Shown in pieces: positions 43,735-53,555 of a stretch of DNA of 64,000 bases (positions are counted from its first letter, which is position 1; every line of letters begins with the position of its first letter). A program made the translations under genes and the position numbers. The notes under the pieces were generated by a model. The model did no database searches. It saw nothing but the letters and a program-made list of their open reading frames with translations, and was not told the origin of the DNA. This DNA is from JAGVSR01 sp964589785 (GTDB taxonomy: Bacteria; Pseudomonadota; Alphaproteobacteria; Rhizobiales; Hyphomicrobiaceae), in assembly GCA_964589785.1 (NCBI GenBank), contig CAZPUQ010000008.1:48989-112988 (forward strand). The letters run 5' to 3'.

Positions 43735-44073
43735 ATGGCTTCGAGTACGACGCAACTGGCTGTGAACTTGAAACGGCTGCGAATGGCCCAAAAACTTTCC
43801 CTGCAAGAACTCGCCGACGAGATCGGGGCGTCCAAGGCTCATATCTGGGATCTTGAGACCGGACGCAGCAAGAACCCGTCTATTGAGCTCCTGACGTCAC
43901 TCGCCAAAGCGCTCAAGGTCAGCGTGTCCGATTTGGTCGGCGAGAATCCGACAGGGTCGGACGAAGATCCCCAGATCGTTGCCATGTACCGAGAGTTGAA
44001 AGACCTGACTCCTGAAGACCGCCAGGTGATTCAGTCGGTCATCGACGGATTTCGAAAGCGGCAAAGGGAATGA
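43735..44073 (+). CDS. capH: CapH-type XRE repressor of CBASS
   Basis: A 112-aa protein with an N-terminal HTH ('LAVNLKRLRMAQKLSLQELADEIGASKAHIWDLETGRSKNPS') and a short C-terminal tail ('LTPEDRQVIQSVIDGFRKRQ') fit for dimerisation and cleavage by CapP. CapH proteins repress CBASS promoters; DNA damage or infection triggers CapP to cut them. The gene diverges from cap6 and overlaps capP by 4 bp, exactly the published arrangement. Confidence 0.85.
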   Translation: MASSTTQLAVNLKRLRMAQKLSLQELADEIGASKAHIWDLETGRSKNPSIELLTSLAKALKVSVSDLVGENPTGSDEDPQIVAMYRELKDLTPEDRQVIQSVIDGFRKRQRE

Positions 44074-44978
44074 TGCAAATTCAAAGAATGGATCTCGGCG
44101 ATGTGGGATCGCCCGAGGGTCTCATCAAACAGATTTTAAAGCTTGAACCCAACTTGCCCATCCCCGTCCCGGTCGAGGAACTCGCCTATCAGCTCGATAT
44201 CGACAGCATTGTCGAGCTGACGACCGAGGGCTATGAGGGTGGCCTGATCACAGACGAAGTTCGCAGCAGCGGCGCCATTCTCGTCAGCAAGGCCGCCATG
44301 AAAGGCCGCCGCAGATTCACGATCGGGCACGAACTCGGGCATTTTTTAATTCCGACTCACAAGCCGGTGCAGGCCGGAAAATTCCTGTGCTCGCGCGAGG
44401 ACATGCGTCAGTGGTCGTCGAAGGACGTTAATGCCTACGCGCGCATGGAAGCCGAAGCCAACCGCTTCTCGGCGCTGCTGTTGATGCCGCCGCCCAAGCT
44501 TAGAAGCTTTATGGGCGGCTTCCGCGATCCGAATCTTGCCCACATTCTTGACCTTGCGATCCATTTCGGCGTCAGCAAGGATCCGGCGGCGCGCGCATAT
44601 GCGGAGTACCACGAACAACCTATTGCGGTTGTGGTCATCAAGGATGAGATCGTGCTGCGCATCTATCGCAACACGCGCTTCCCGCGCATCTGCGTCAACT
44701 ATGGTGATCCGGTGCCGAGAAAGTCGGTATTTCACCATGCGCCGGCGCGCAAGACCAATCCGTCGAGCATTCAGGAGAACGGCGCGGAGCTTTGGATCGA
44801 GTCCGAATGGGGAAAGAAGCTGCCGACGCTCTACGAGCAGATCTTTATCCAGCAGGAAGGTTTCGCGCTCTTGATGCTATGGGCCGAGATCCCTGAAGAC
44901 GATGAGGAAGATGAGGACGAAAACCGCACGTCCAAGGAACGGCTGCGGCACCGGCAATACACCCGCTCTCGCTACTAA
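44070..44978 (+). CDS. capP: CapP-type ImmA/IrrE metallopeptidase
   Basis: A 302-aa protein. Zinc site H87-E-L-G-H91 ('FTIGHELGHFLIP') and a downstream glutamate in 'RMEAEANRFSALLLMP' (127-129). The C-terminal domain ('PIAVVVIKDEIVLRIYRNTRFPRI') is the GAF-like sensor region; a basic tail ends the protein. Known CapP proteins are activated by single-stranded DNA and cleave CapH. Coupled to capH by ATGATG overlap. Confidence 0.88.
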   Translation: MMQIQRMDLGDVGSPEGLIKQILKLEPNLPIPVPVEELAYQLDIDSIVELTTEGYEGGLITDEVRSSGAILVSKAAMKGRRRFTIGHELGHFLIPTHKPVQAGKFLCSREDMRQWSSKDVNAYARMEAEANRFSALLLMPPPKLRSFMGGFRDPNLAHILDLAIHFGVSKDPAARAYAEYHEQPIAVVVIKDEIVLRIYRNTRFPRICVNYGDPVPRKSVFHHAPARKTNPSSIQENGAELWIESEWGKKLPTLYEQIFIQQEGFALLMLWAEIPEDDEEDEDENRTSKERLRHRQYTRSRY

Positions 44979-45199
44979 CTCGCTTTAATAATATAGTCGC
45001 CTTCTGCGAGGACCTGCCGGACGCGGTTCAAACCGCTTCGACGCGCTGAGTAATCTCCTCGGCAATTTCGCCTGGCTTTGGCAGGTTATTTAGATCTGTG
45101 TAAACTTCAGCTAGTCCACATGTATTCGGACGTGGACGGTTGACGTCCCGCGTCACGGCTCGGCATGCTCATCCCGAAGCTTAGAGGGAGGGCTGCTCC

Positions 45200-45526
45200 A
45201 TGTCCCGTACAGCCGTTCATCCCGGCAAAGTGCTTGCCGAAGAGCTCGACGCACTCGGCGTGACACCGACGGAACTCGCTCGCCAGATCGAAGTCCCTCC
45301 CAACCGCATTAGCCAGATCATCAACGGCAAGCGCGCCATTACAGGCGACACATCCCTGAGACTTGCCCACTGGTTCGGTATGCAGGCGGAGTTCTGGCTC
45401 AATCTCCAGACGGCCTACGACGTGAAGCAAGCCGAGCGGCACTTGGGAGCAGCGGTCCGTCGCCTTCCCACAAAGACCCACCGCATTCCCACGGCGAGAC
45501 CACACCGAACCAAGGCGGCTACGTGA
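45200..45526 (+). CDS. HigA-family HTH protein at the head of the helicase operon
   Basis: A 108-aa protein with 'TAVHPGKVLAEELDALGVTPTELARQIEVPPNRISQIINGKRAITGDTSLRLAHWFGMQAEFWLNLQTAYD', here in pieces, the HigA antitoxin pattern. No HigB toxin gene is next to it. The stop codon overlaps the GTG start of the 1746-aa helicase (45523), so it is likely the operon's own regulator. A 221-bp gap without genes precedes it. A GAGGG lies 11 nt before the ATG. Confidence 0.85.
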   Translation: MSRTAVHPGKVLAEELDALGVTPTELARQIEVPPNRISQIINGKRAITGDTSLRLAHWFGMQAEFWLNLQTAYDVKQAERHLGAAVRRLPTKTHRIPTARPHRTKAAT

Positions 45527-48500
45527 AATCGAGTTCTCTCATGGATGTCTTTGATCTCGACGAAAAGCTTTTGGACCACTACACGGCCTTTGCCCGGTCG
45601 TTTACGCGCATCCGCTCGAGCGAGCTGCAAGGGAAGGTGGACGCCCTCTATGCCGGACGGCCGTTCTGGCCGGAACCGCTTATTCAGCTCAATCCCCACT
45701 ACGAGGACGGCGGGACGCTGCAAGGGCTGGTGGGAGCGGATGGCCTCTCCGAAGACTGCGCCAGGATTTTTGCGAACCCCCGGGCCCCGATCGACGCAAT
45801 GGATCGCAGCCTAAGGCTCCGCAGACACCAGGAGCAAGCGATCGGGCTCGCGCTCTCGGGGAAGAGCTACGTCGTCACGACCGGGACGGGGTCCGGCAAG
45901 TCTCTCTGCTTCTTCATCCCGATCGTCGACGCGATCATCAAGGCGAAACGCGCGGGTGAGCCGCAGTCGACCCGCGCCATCGTCATCTATCCGATGAACG
46001 CGCTCGCCAATAGTCAACGCGAGGAACTCAAGAAATTCCTCGATGCCGACCATGGCGGCACGCGTGTGACATACGCCCGCTATACCGGTCAGGAGAGCTC
46101 GGAGGAGCGCGAGCGGATCAAGAATAACCCGCCCGACATCCTCTTGACCAACTTCATGATGCTCGAGCTGCTGATGACGCGGCAGTCGGATCTCGACAAG
46201 ACCGTCATCGAGAACTGCCGGGGGCTTCGCTTCATCGTCCTCGACGAACTGCACACGTACAGGGGCCGCCAGGGTGCCGACGTGGCGATGCTCATGCGCC
46301 GTTTGAGGGCTCGTGTTGGAGATGCTGGAAGACCGCCCATCTGCATCGGCACCTCGGCGACGATGGCAAGCGACGACACGCAAGGCGATCGCAACCAGAT
46401 CGTTGCCGACGTCGCGTCGCGCCTGTTCGGGACGACCATCGCCCGCGACGCCATCATCACGGAAACGCTCCGCCGCGCGACCGATCCCAATCGCAGCGCC
46501 GATACGGGCCTCTCCGACCTCGGCGAAGCCGTCGACCAAGCGGCATCTGGTGATCCCCATGCCGGCAAGCCGAACGCCGAGATAGCGAAGAACGCCTTAG
46601 CGATCTGGGTCGAGACCAGGTTGGGGCTCAAGTCGCCGAACGGCAAGCCGGAGCGGGCTTCTCCTCTCTCCATCAATGATGCGTCTCAGCGCCTGGCGGA
46701 TGAATCGAAGAGGCCTCTCGATCGTTGCGCGGATGCTCTGAAGCGCGCGCTCCTGGCCTTCAGTCTGTCTGAGAAGGACCGCGGCGTGCCCTTGGGAGGG
46801 GCCGAACCTCTCTTTGCCTTCAAGCTCCACCAATTCATCTCAGGCGCGGGCCGCCTCTATACGACGCTTGATCCGAGTGGATCGCGCACCGTGACCTTCG
46901 ATGGCCAGATCTTCGACCCTGGCCATCCCGAGAAGCGTCTCTTCGCCACGCATTTTTGCCGCAAATGCTGGCAGGAGCATCATCCCGTCACGCTGATCAC
47001 GTCCGACGGAGCAAAGCGCCTCGAAAAGCGCGAGATCGACGATATTCCGGCCAACGACGAGGACGACGCCATCGGCGAAGCCAGTCAGTGGGGCTTTCTG
47101 ATGCCCGAGCCCGTCGACGGTCCGTTCGAATTCGGCGGGCGGGACGAGGACTATCCGGATTCCTGGCTCGAGGAGACGTCGTCCGGCGAGCTCCGCCTCA
47201 AGTCGACCTACCGCAAGAGCAAGGCCGTTCTCGTCAGCGTCCATCCGGACGGGCGGTGCGACTCCGGCGGCCGCCGCGCATGGTTTCTCCCGGGCCGGTT
47301 CAAATTCTGCCCCGCCTGCGGCGACGCGCACTCGGACTCGACCCGGGACATCAACAGGCTTGCGTCCCTGAGCGCCGAGGGCCGGAGTTCGGCCACCACC
47401 ATTATCGTAAGCTCGATCTTGCGATGGATGAACGATGCGGACACGACGCTGAAGGAAGAGGCCCGCAAGCTTCTTGCCTTCACCGACAACCGCCAGGACG
47501 CGGCTCTTCAGGCAGGCCACTTCAACGACTTCCTCTTCGTGACGCTGTTGCGCGGCGCCATTCTGGCGGCCCTGGCTCAACGGCCCGATGGACTGGTCGA
47601 CGACGAGGCGGGTCACGCGGTCCAAACCGCACTCGGCTTTCTCGGGACCAACAAGGTCCGGCGCGCCGAATGGCTGTTCGAGCCCGATCTCAAGGGTGCC
47701 AATCTCATCGATGCCGAGCGGTCCATTCGCGCGGCATTGGCTCATCGCTTTTGGGTGGATCAGCGCCGAGGCTGGCGCTTCACGAACCCCAATCTTGAAG
47801 ACCTCGGTCTCATCGAGGCTTCGTATCTCTCTCTCGACGAAATGGTCGAGGACGAGCCGCTGTTTGCAGGCTCCGCCTTGCTGAAAGCGGCTTCGCCCGC
47901 CGAGCGGCTCGCCGCCGCGCGCACCCTCTTCGGCGCGATGCGAAAGGGTCTCGCCGTGGAGACCGATGCCCTGGACCGCGTGAAGATCGAAAGTCTTGCC
48001 GCGCGCATGCGCAGCACCATCAAGTCGCCTTGGAGCCTCGACGAAGAGCGATATTCGTCATCGGTGACGTTCGTCCCCAAACCGCCGACGAAACGTGAAG
48101 TTCGGGCACGCAACGAGGCCCTCATCTTGCGCGGCAGTCCGCAGAGCGCGGTCGGACGGGACATCAAGAAGCTGACCTTCGCCGGTCAACGCCCGACATC
48201 GAAGCAAGTGGCCGAGATCATCGAGGTCATCCTCAAGGCCGCGGCCAATTACGGAATCGCGACGCAGGTTGCCTCCCCTGTGGAAGGCGACGGCTGGCGT
48301 CTCATCGGGTCCGCGATTGCCTTCAAGCGGGGGCCTTCGGTCGGCCGTCCGGGGCGCGATAATCAATTCTTCCGCTCCCTCTACGAACAGATTGCAGAAC
48401 TCCTCGGCGCCGGCGGCGAAGCTCTCTTCGGCATAGAAGGGCGCGAGCATACAGCACAGGTCGAAAGCGACCTGCGCGAGCTGCGCGAATGCCGTTTCAG

Positions 48501-50763
48501 ATTCGAAACCGAGGATCGCAAGGAACTGGCTGACAAGGCCGATCGTCTGCGCGAGCTCCGCGAAGACAACGGCTTCCTGCCGACGCTCTTCTGCTCGCCG
48601 ACCATGGAACTCGGCGTCGACATCTCTTCGATGAATGTCGTCTACATGCGCAACGTGCCGCCGACGCCCGCCAACTACGCGCAGCGCAGCGGTCGTGCAG
48701 GCCGCAGTGGCCAAGCCGCCCTGGTCGTCACGTACTGTGCCGCGCAAAGCCCGCACGATCAGTATTTCTTCGCCGACCCGGGCGCCATGGTTCACGGCGT
48801 CGTGCGCCCCCCATCGATCGATCTCACCAACCCCGATCTCGTCGACAGCCACCTCAATGCGGAGTGGCTGGCCGCAACCGGCGTCGCGTTGAAAGCGTCG
48901 ATCGCCGAGAACCTGGATATGAAGGAGCCGACCAAGCCACTCCTGAAGGAATACGCCGATCAGTTGACCTCGGAGGGTGTAGGGAAGGCCGCCGAGGCCC
49001 GACTGGCTGCCATCCTCTCAGCGCTGAAGCGGGACTACATAGAGCCGCCGCCTTGGCTCTCTTCCGTCGCGGATCACGCCAAGAACGTCGTCGCGGTCGC
49101 ACCTCAGCGCTTTGCCGATGCCTTTGAACGGTGGCGGGATCTCTTGGCCGCCGCGGAGCGTCAGATCGAGGACGCAACCGCGACACTCAAGGACTATTCC
49201 ATCTCCCCCGACGAACGTCGCTCCGCGGAGGCGCGTCAAGCGGCCGGCAACACGCAGGTGAAACTGCTCATCAGGGGCGGCGAGAGTCAGGGCTCCGACT
49301 TCTACGTCTATCGCTATCTCGCGACGGAAGGCTTTCTGCCGGGGTACAACTTCCCGCGCCTGCCGCTGATGGCTTTCGTTCCGGGCGGTCAAGGAGGGAA
49401 GGGACAACGCTACATACAGCGCGCCCGGTTCCTGGCCATCTCGGAATTCGGGCCGCGCAGCCTCGTCTATCACGAGGGACGCGCCTACCGCGTGGACCGC
49501 GCTCTCCTCAAGGAGGTCGGCAGCGGTCCCGAAGGGCTCCTCCCCACCTTCAGCGTGGCCATTTGTCCGATGTGCGGCGCGGGGCACGACGGCGAGCCGC
49601 CGGAAGAGTGCCATGTCTGTCGGCATCCCCTAAGTTACGCCGATCTCATTCAGCAGCTGCATCGGATCGACAACGTCGGAACCAAGCAGGCCGAGCGCAT
49701 CACGGCCAACGACGAAGAGCGCCGCCGTCAGGGCTTCGACCTCCAGACGACCTTCTCATTCGAGCGCACGACGGGAATGGTTGCGCGCCATCTCCGCGAC
49801 GACGACGGTGACGTTCTCACCGTGACATTCGCTCCCGCGTCGACCGTTCGGCGAATCAACAAGGGACTTCGCCGCAGGAAGGAAGAGAGCGACATCGGCT
49901 TCTGGATCGATGCCAAGAGTGGCTACTGGGCAAGCGCTCCCGGCGAACCGGACGACGACACGCCGTCTCCGCTGAAGGTCCGCCAGAAGATCACGCCGGT
50001 CGTCGAAGACCGCAAGAACGCGCTGCTCATCAGATTTCCAACAAGCTGGCTAGCCGAGCTCGGCGACGAGCGCGACTCCGTTATGGCAACAATCCAGCAT
50101 GCGCTCACGCGCGGCGTCGAGACCGTCTTTCAATTGGAGGAAGGCGAGATACTCGCCGAGCCGACGCCGAGCCGCAAGGACCGCAAGGCATTGTTTTTCT
50201 ATGAGGCAGTGGAAGGCGGGGCAGGGGCCCTCTCGCGCCTCATTCACGACGAGAAAGCGTTCAGAGCGGTCGCCCGCGAGGCTCTCTTCATCATGCACTA
50301 CAGGCCAGAAAGCTTCGAGCCGGCCTTCAAGAAAGGTCCGGACGCACTCGTGACCGATCCGCAGGCGCACTGCGTCGCAGGCTGCTATCGCTGTCTGCTC
50401 TCGTATTTCAATCAGCCGGACCACGAACTGATCGAGCGCCGGAGCACTCACAATCCGCATGCGCTGGCGGCGCTCACGCGTCTCGCATTCGCGCGGCCCG
50501 AGTCCGGCACGACTCCATCGGCCGAGACGCATTTGGACGGCTGTCCCCCACCCGATGCCGAGCCTCTGAAGCTTGACGGACTTGCCATTCCCCATGTCTG
50601 GCGCTCCGCGCGCATCGCGGCCATCGAGGAGGCAGATCTCCACGACGGCCTGGCAAGCAAACTGGCCGCGAAAGGCGTCGCGCTCGTCATCCTGCCGACG
50701 GACATGCGTGAGCGCGGAAAGACGATCGCGAAGCTTGCCGCCATGATCGAGGGGAGAGCCTGA
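45523..50763 (+). CDS. YprA/DruE-like DEAD/DEAH helicase with DUF1998-type C-terminus
   Basis: A 1746-aa protein. Helicase motif I is TTGTGSGKS (about residue 119), motif II DELH (about 240), motif III GTSAT (about 277), and motif VI QRSGRAGRSGQ (about 1053). Cysteine pairs at about 479 and 596 ('CRKCW', 'CPACG') and a C-terminal set ('CPMCG...CHVC' about 1348-1370, 'CVAGCYRCLLSYFNQPDH' about 1616) mark the DUF1998 (MZB) region. This single-chain layout is like DruE of Druantia and joins what DISARM splits into DrmA and DrmB. It is probably the motor of the antiphage complex. Start GTG 45523 or ATG 45541. Its stop shares a base with the next start. Confidence 0.88.
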   Translation: MKSSSLMDVFDLDEKLLDHYTAFARSFTRIRSSELQGKVDALYAGRPFWPEPLIQLNPHYEDGGTLQGLVGADGLSEDCARIFANPRAPIDAMDRSLRLRRHQEQAIGLALSGKSYVVTTGTGSGKSLCFFIPIVDAIIKAKRAGEPQSTRAIVIYPMNALANSQREELKKFLDADHGGTRVTYARYTGQESSEERERIKNNPPDILLTNFMMLELLMTRQSDLDKTVIENCRGLRFIVLDELHTYRGRQGADVAMLMRRLRARVGDAGRPPICIGTSATMASDDTQGDRNQIVADVASRLFGTTIARDAIITETLRRATDPNRSADTGLSDLGEAVDQAASGDPHAGKPNAEIAKNALAIWVETRLGLKSPNGKPERASPLSINDASQRLADESKRPLDRCADALKRALLAFSLSEKDRGVPLGGAEPLFAFKLHQFISGAGRLYTTLDPSGSRTVTFDGQIFDPGHPEKRLFATHFCRKCWQEHHPVTLITSDGAKRLEKREIDDIPANDEDDAIGEASQWGFLMPEPVDGPFEFGGRDEDYPDSWLEETSSGELRLKSTYRKSKAVLVSVHPDGRCDSGGRRAWFLPGRFKFCPACGDAHSDSTRDINRLASLSAEGRSSATTIIVSSILRWMNDADTTLKEEARKLLAFTDNRQDAALQAGHFNDFLFVTLLRGAILAALAQRPDGLVDDEAGHAVQTALGFLGTNKVRRAEWLFEPDLKGANLIDAERSIRAALAHRFWVDQRRGWRFTNPNLEDLGLIEASYLSLDEMVEDEPLFAGSALLKAASPAERLAAARTLFGAMRKGLAVETDALDRVKIESLAARMRSTIKSPWSLDEERYSSSVTFVPKPPTKREVRARNEALILRGSPQSAVGRDIKKLTFAGQRPTSKQVAEIIEVILKAAANYGIATQVASPVEGDGWRLIGSAIAFKRGPSVGRPGRDNQFFRSLYEQIAELLGAGGEALFGIEGREHTAQVESDLRELRECRFRFETEDRKELADKADRLRELREDNGFLPTLFCSPTMELGVDISSMNVVYMRNVPPTPANYAQRSGRAGRSGQAALVVTYCAAQSPHDQYFFADPGAMVHGVVRPPSIDLTNPDLVDSHLNAEWLAATGVALKASIAENLDMKEPTKPLLKEYADQLTSEGVGKAAEARLAAILSALKRDYIEPPPWLSSVADHAKNVVAVAPQRFADAFERWRDLLAAAERQIEDATATLKDYSISPDERRSAEARQAAGNTQVKLLIRGGESQGSDFYVYRYLATEGFLPGYNFPRLPLMAFVPGGQGGKGQRYIQRARFLAISEFGPRSLVYHEGRAYRVDRALLKEVGSGPEGLLPTFSVAICPMCGAGHDGEPPEECHVCRHPLSYADLIQQLHRIDNVGTKQAERITANDEERRRQGFDLQTTFSFERTTGMVARHLRDDDGDVLTVTFAPASTVRRINKGLRRRKEESDIGFWIDAKSGYWASAPGEPDDDTPSPLKVRQKITPVVEDRKNALLIRFPTSWLAELGDERDSVMATIQHALTRGVETVFQLEEGEILAEPTPSRKDRKALFFYEAVEGGAGALSRLIHDEKAFRAVAREALFIMHYRPESFEPAFKKGPDALVTDPQAHCVAGCYRCLLSYFNQPDHELIERRSTHNPHALAALTRLAFARPESGTTPSAETHLDGCPPPDAEPLKLDGLAIPHVWRSARIAAIEEADLHDGLASKLAAKGVALVILPTDMRERGKTIAKLAAMIEGRA

Positions 50764-53549
50764 TGACGTCGGCAAGCTATTCGGCAGGTGAACTGGTGCG
50801 CGCGCGGGGGCGCGAATGGATCGTGCTCTCGTCCGGCGACACGCTCCGATTAAGGCCGCTTACCGGCTCGGAAGAGGACGCGGAAACCATCATCCCGGAG
50901 CTTGAGGCCGAGCCCATCGGCCCTGCTTCGTTTGCGCCTCCGACAGGTAACAGGGTAGGTCCGCGCGAGGCCGCCCTCCTGCTGCGTGAGGCACTTCGAC
51001 TTTCTCTTCGTCGCGGTGCAGGACCATTCCGGAGCGCGGGGCGCATCAACTTCGAGCCACGCGCGTATCAGATCGCTCCCCTTATGATGGCGCTTCGTCA
51101 GGAGACCACACGCCTACTCATCGCCGACGATGTCGGTATCGGCAAAACCATCGAAGCCGGCATGATCTTGCGCGAGCTTCTGGACCGGGGCGACATCGAC
51201 CGCTTTTCCGTCCTCTGCCCGCCGCATCTAGTCGAACAATGGACGGGAGAGCTCGATTCCAAATTCTCGATCAACGCGACGCCGGTGACGGCCGCCGAAG
51301 CGGCGCGCCTGGAGCGCGACCTTCCGAACACCACAAGCGTCTTCGACGCCTATCCCTTCACCGTGGTGAGCCTCGACTTCATCAAGAGCGACCGCCGTCT
51401 CGACGATTTTCTGCGTGCGTGCCCTGATACCGTCGTCGTCGATGAGGCGCATGCCGCCGTCTCTGGCGGCAAGGGACGTCACCGTCGCTTCGAACTCCTG
51501 AGCAAGCTCGCCCAGAAGGCCGACCGCAATATCATCATGCTCACGGCGACACCGCACTCAGGTGACGAGCAGGCCTTTCACAATCTCCTCGGTCTCCTGC
51601 ATCCGGACTTTGTGAAACTTCGCGAGGCATCCGTCGATCATCACCGTGCACTTCGGGAGCGATTGGCGGGGTATTTCATCCAGAGGCGCCGCGAGGACAT
51701 CAAGGACTGGAAGGAGCCGGGCCTCTTTCCCGAAAAGCGTTCGGCCGAGATTAAGTACCGCCTGACGGGTGCTTACGAAGCGTTCTATGCCGATGTCATC
51801 AAATACTGCGCCGAGATCATCGAAGCTCAGGAGGGCGACCGTCGCCGCAGGCTCGCGTTCTGGGGCACACTCGCACTAATGCGTTGCGTAGGCTCGAGCC
51901 CGTCAGCGGCCGTACGGGCACTGCGGACCCGGGCACTCATGGAGGCCGACGAGGCGGAGCTCGACGATCTGGCCGCACGTGCCCTCGATGATGAAGAAGC
52001 GGCCGAGGACGACCGCGAGCCCGGCGCAGCCATCGAGGATCCCCGTCTGGCCGGCCTCATTGCGAAGGCCGAGGCCCTGGCTGCCGACGTCGAGCGGGAT
52101 CCTAAGTTCATGGCCCTGGTCACGATCCTAAAGAAGCTCACCGGCGAGGGGTATTCACCCATCATTTTCTGCCGCTACATCGCGACGGCCGAGGCCGTCG
52201 GTTCAGCGTTGCGGCCTGCCTTCAAGCAGTTCAAAGTCGATGTCGTGACCGGTACGCTTCCCTCCGACGATCGCGAGGATCGCGTCGAGAAACTCGGCGA
52301 GCAAGAGAAGCGCATCCTGGTTGCAACCGACTGCCTCTCGGAAGGCGTCAACCTGCAAGCCTACTTCGACGCGGTCGTTCACTACGATCTCTCCTGGAAT
52401 CCTACACGCCACCAGCAAAGAGAGGGGCGCGTCGATCGCTTCGGTCAGAAGAGCCCTTCCGTCAGCACTGTCCTCCTCTACGGTGAGAACAATCCCGTCG
52501 ACGGCGCGGTCCTCGAAGTCATCCTGCGCAAGGCGCAAGCGATCGAGAAGCAAACGGGCGTGCGCGTGCCGATGCCCGACCAGGGTGGCAGCCTTACGCA
52601 GGCGCTTATGTCGGCCGTCCTGCTCCGTGCCAAGCAGGCGAAGCAGCTCCTGCTGGACTTCACGGTGGCGGATAGCCAGGCAGCCAAGGACATCGATCTC
52701 GCCTGGACCAATGCCTCCGAGGCCGAGAAGAAATCCCGGACCATCTTCGCGCAAAGGACGCTGAAGCCGGACGAAGTCCTGCCGGAGTGGAACGCGACGC
52801 GGCGCGCCCTGGGCAGCTTCGAGGATGCCGAGCGCTTCGTCTCTCGCTCCCTTGCCCGCCTCAATGCCGCTATGACAGAAACCAAAGGCGGCTACTTGGC
52901 GCCTCTCTACCTTGCTCCCGATCTCCTGAAGGAGCGCTTCCAAGCCGAGGGCCTTCTGGACGAGTCAGCTTCGCCAAAGCCGCTCAAGATCGCTTTCGAT
53001 GCACGGCCGCGCGCGGGCTTTCTCTCCATTCACCGAGCTCATCCGCTGCCCGGCATTCTCGCCGAGACCTTCCTCGAAACCGCGCTCGACAACAACGCGC
53101 CTCAGGATGCGCCGTCGACCCTGCCGCGCTGCGGCGTCTGGGAAGCCGACGGCATCGAGGCGGTGACGACGCTGCTGCTGCTGCGCATCCGTCACCGCAT
53201 CGACTCCAAGGGCAAGCTCGGGCCACAATTCGCGATGGCCGAAGAAGCGGCCGCGATCGCCTTCCATGACGCCGGGCGCGCGAGCGACGGCGAAAGCGCC
53301 TTTGCCCTCTTCGAAACTGCGAGCAGCAACATCTCAGATCGCGTGCGGGAAGAGCAGCTCGCCAAAGCGATCCAAAGGATCCCACAGCTTCGCGCTGCGC
53401 TCGATACCTATGCCGCAGAGAGGGCAGTTGCCTTGGTCAACGATCATACGCGCGTTCGTCAGGCTCTCGGGTCCAAGGCCGCCGTGAAAGTCGAAGCTGC
53501 GACGCCGGTCGATGTCATCGGCCTCTATGTTCTCATGCCGAGACTGTGA
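50763..53549 (+). CDS. SNF2-family helicase, DrmD-like
   Basis: A 928-aa Swi2/Snf2 ATPase. Motif I is 'DDVGIGKT' (about 121-128), motif II 'DEAH' (about 226), motif III 'TATPHSG', and motif VI 'HQQREGRVDRFGQ' (about 549). The N-terminal 'GELVRARGREWIVLSSGDTLRLRPL' is a small domain often seen in DrmD-type proteins. In class 1 DISARM DrmD couples to the methylase DrmMI, which is the next gene here. It follows the big helicase with a TGATG overlap. Confidence 0.88.
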   Translation: MTSASYSAGELVRARGREWIVLSSGDTLRLRPLTGSEEDAETIIPELEAEPIGPASFAPPTGNRVGPREAALLLREALRLSLRRGAGPFRSAGRINFEPRAYQIAPLMMALRQETTRLLIADDVGIGKTIEAGMILRELLDRGDIDRFSVLCPPHLVEQWTGELDSKFSINATPVTAAEAARLERDLPNTTSVFDAYPFTVVSLDFIKSDRRLDDFLRACPDTVVVDEAHAAVSGGKGRHRRFELLSKLAQKADRNIIMLTATPHSGDEQAFHNLLGLLHPDFVKLREASVDHHRALRERLAGYFIQRRREDIKDWKEPGLFPEKRSAEIKYRLTGAYEAFYADVIKYCAEIIEAQEGDRRRRLAFWGTLALMRCVGSSPSAAVRALRTRALMEADEAELDDLAARALDDEEAAEDDREPGAAIEDPRLAGLIAKAEALAADVERDPKFMALVTILKKLTGEGYSPIIFCRYIATAEAVGSALRPAFKQFKVDVVTGTLPSDDREDRVEKLGEQEKRILVATDCLSEGVNLQAYFDAVVHYDLSWNPTRHQQREGRVDRFGQKSPSVSTVLLYGENNPVDGAVLEVILRKAQAIEKQTGVRVPMPDQGGSLTQALMSAVLLRAKQAKQLLLDFTVADSQAAKDIDLAWTNASEAEKKSRTIFAQRTLKPDEVLPEWNATRRALGSFEDAERFVSRSLARLNAAMTETKGGYLAPLYLAPDLLKERFQAEGLLDESASPKPLKIAFDARPRAGFLSIHRAHPLPGILAETFLETALDNNAPQDAPSTLPRCGVWEADGIEAVTTLLLLRIRHRIDSKGKLGPQFAMAEEAAAIAFHDAGRASDGESAFALFETASSNISDRVREEQLAKAIQRIPQLRAALDTYAAERAVALVNDHTRVRQALGSKAAVKVEAATPVDVIGLYVLMPRL

Positions 53550-53555
53550 GGGGCC

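Noticed and set aside
44979..45199. HigB toxin gene for the HigA-like protein
   Set aside because: The 221-bp gap has no ORF of HigB size or sequence on either strand.
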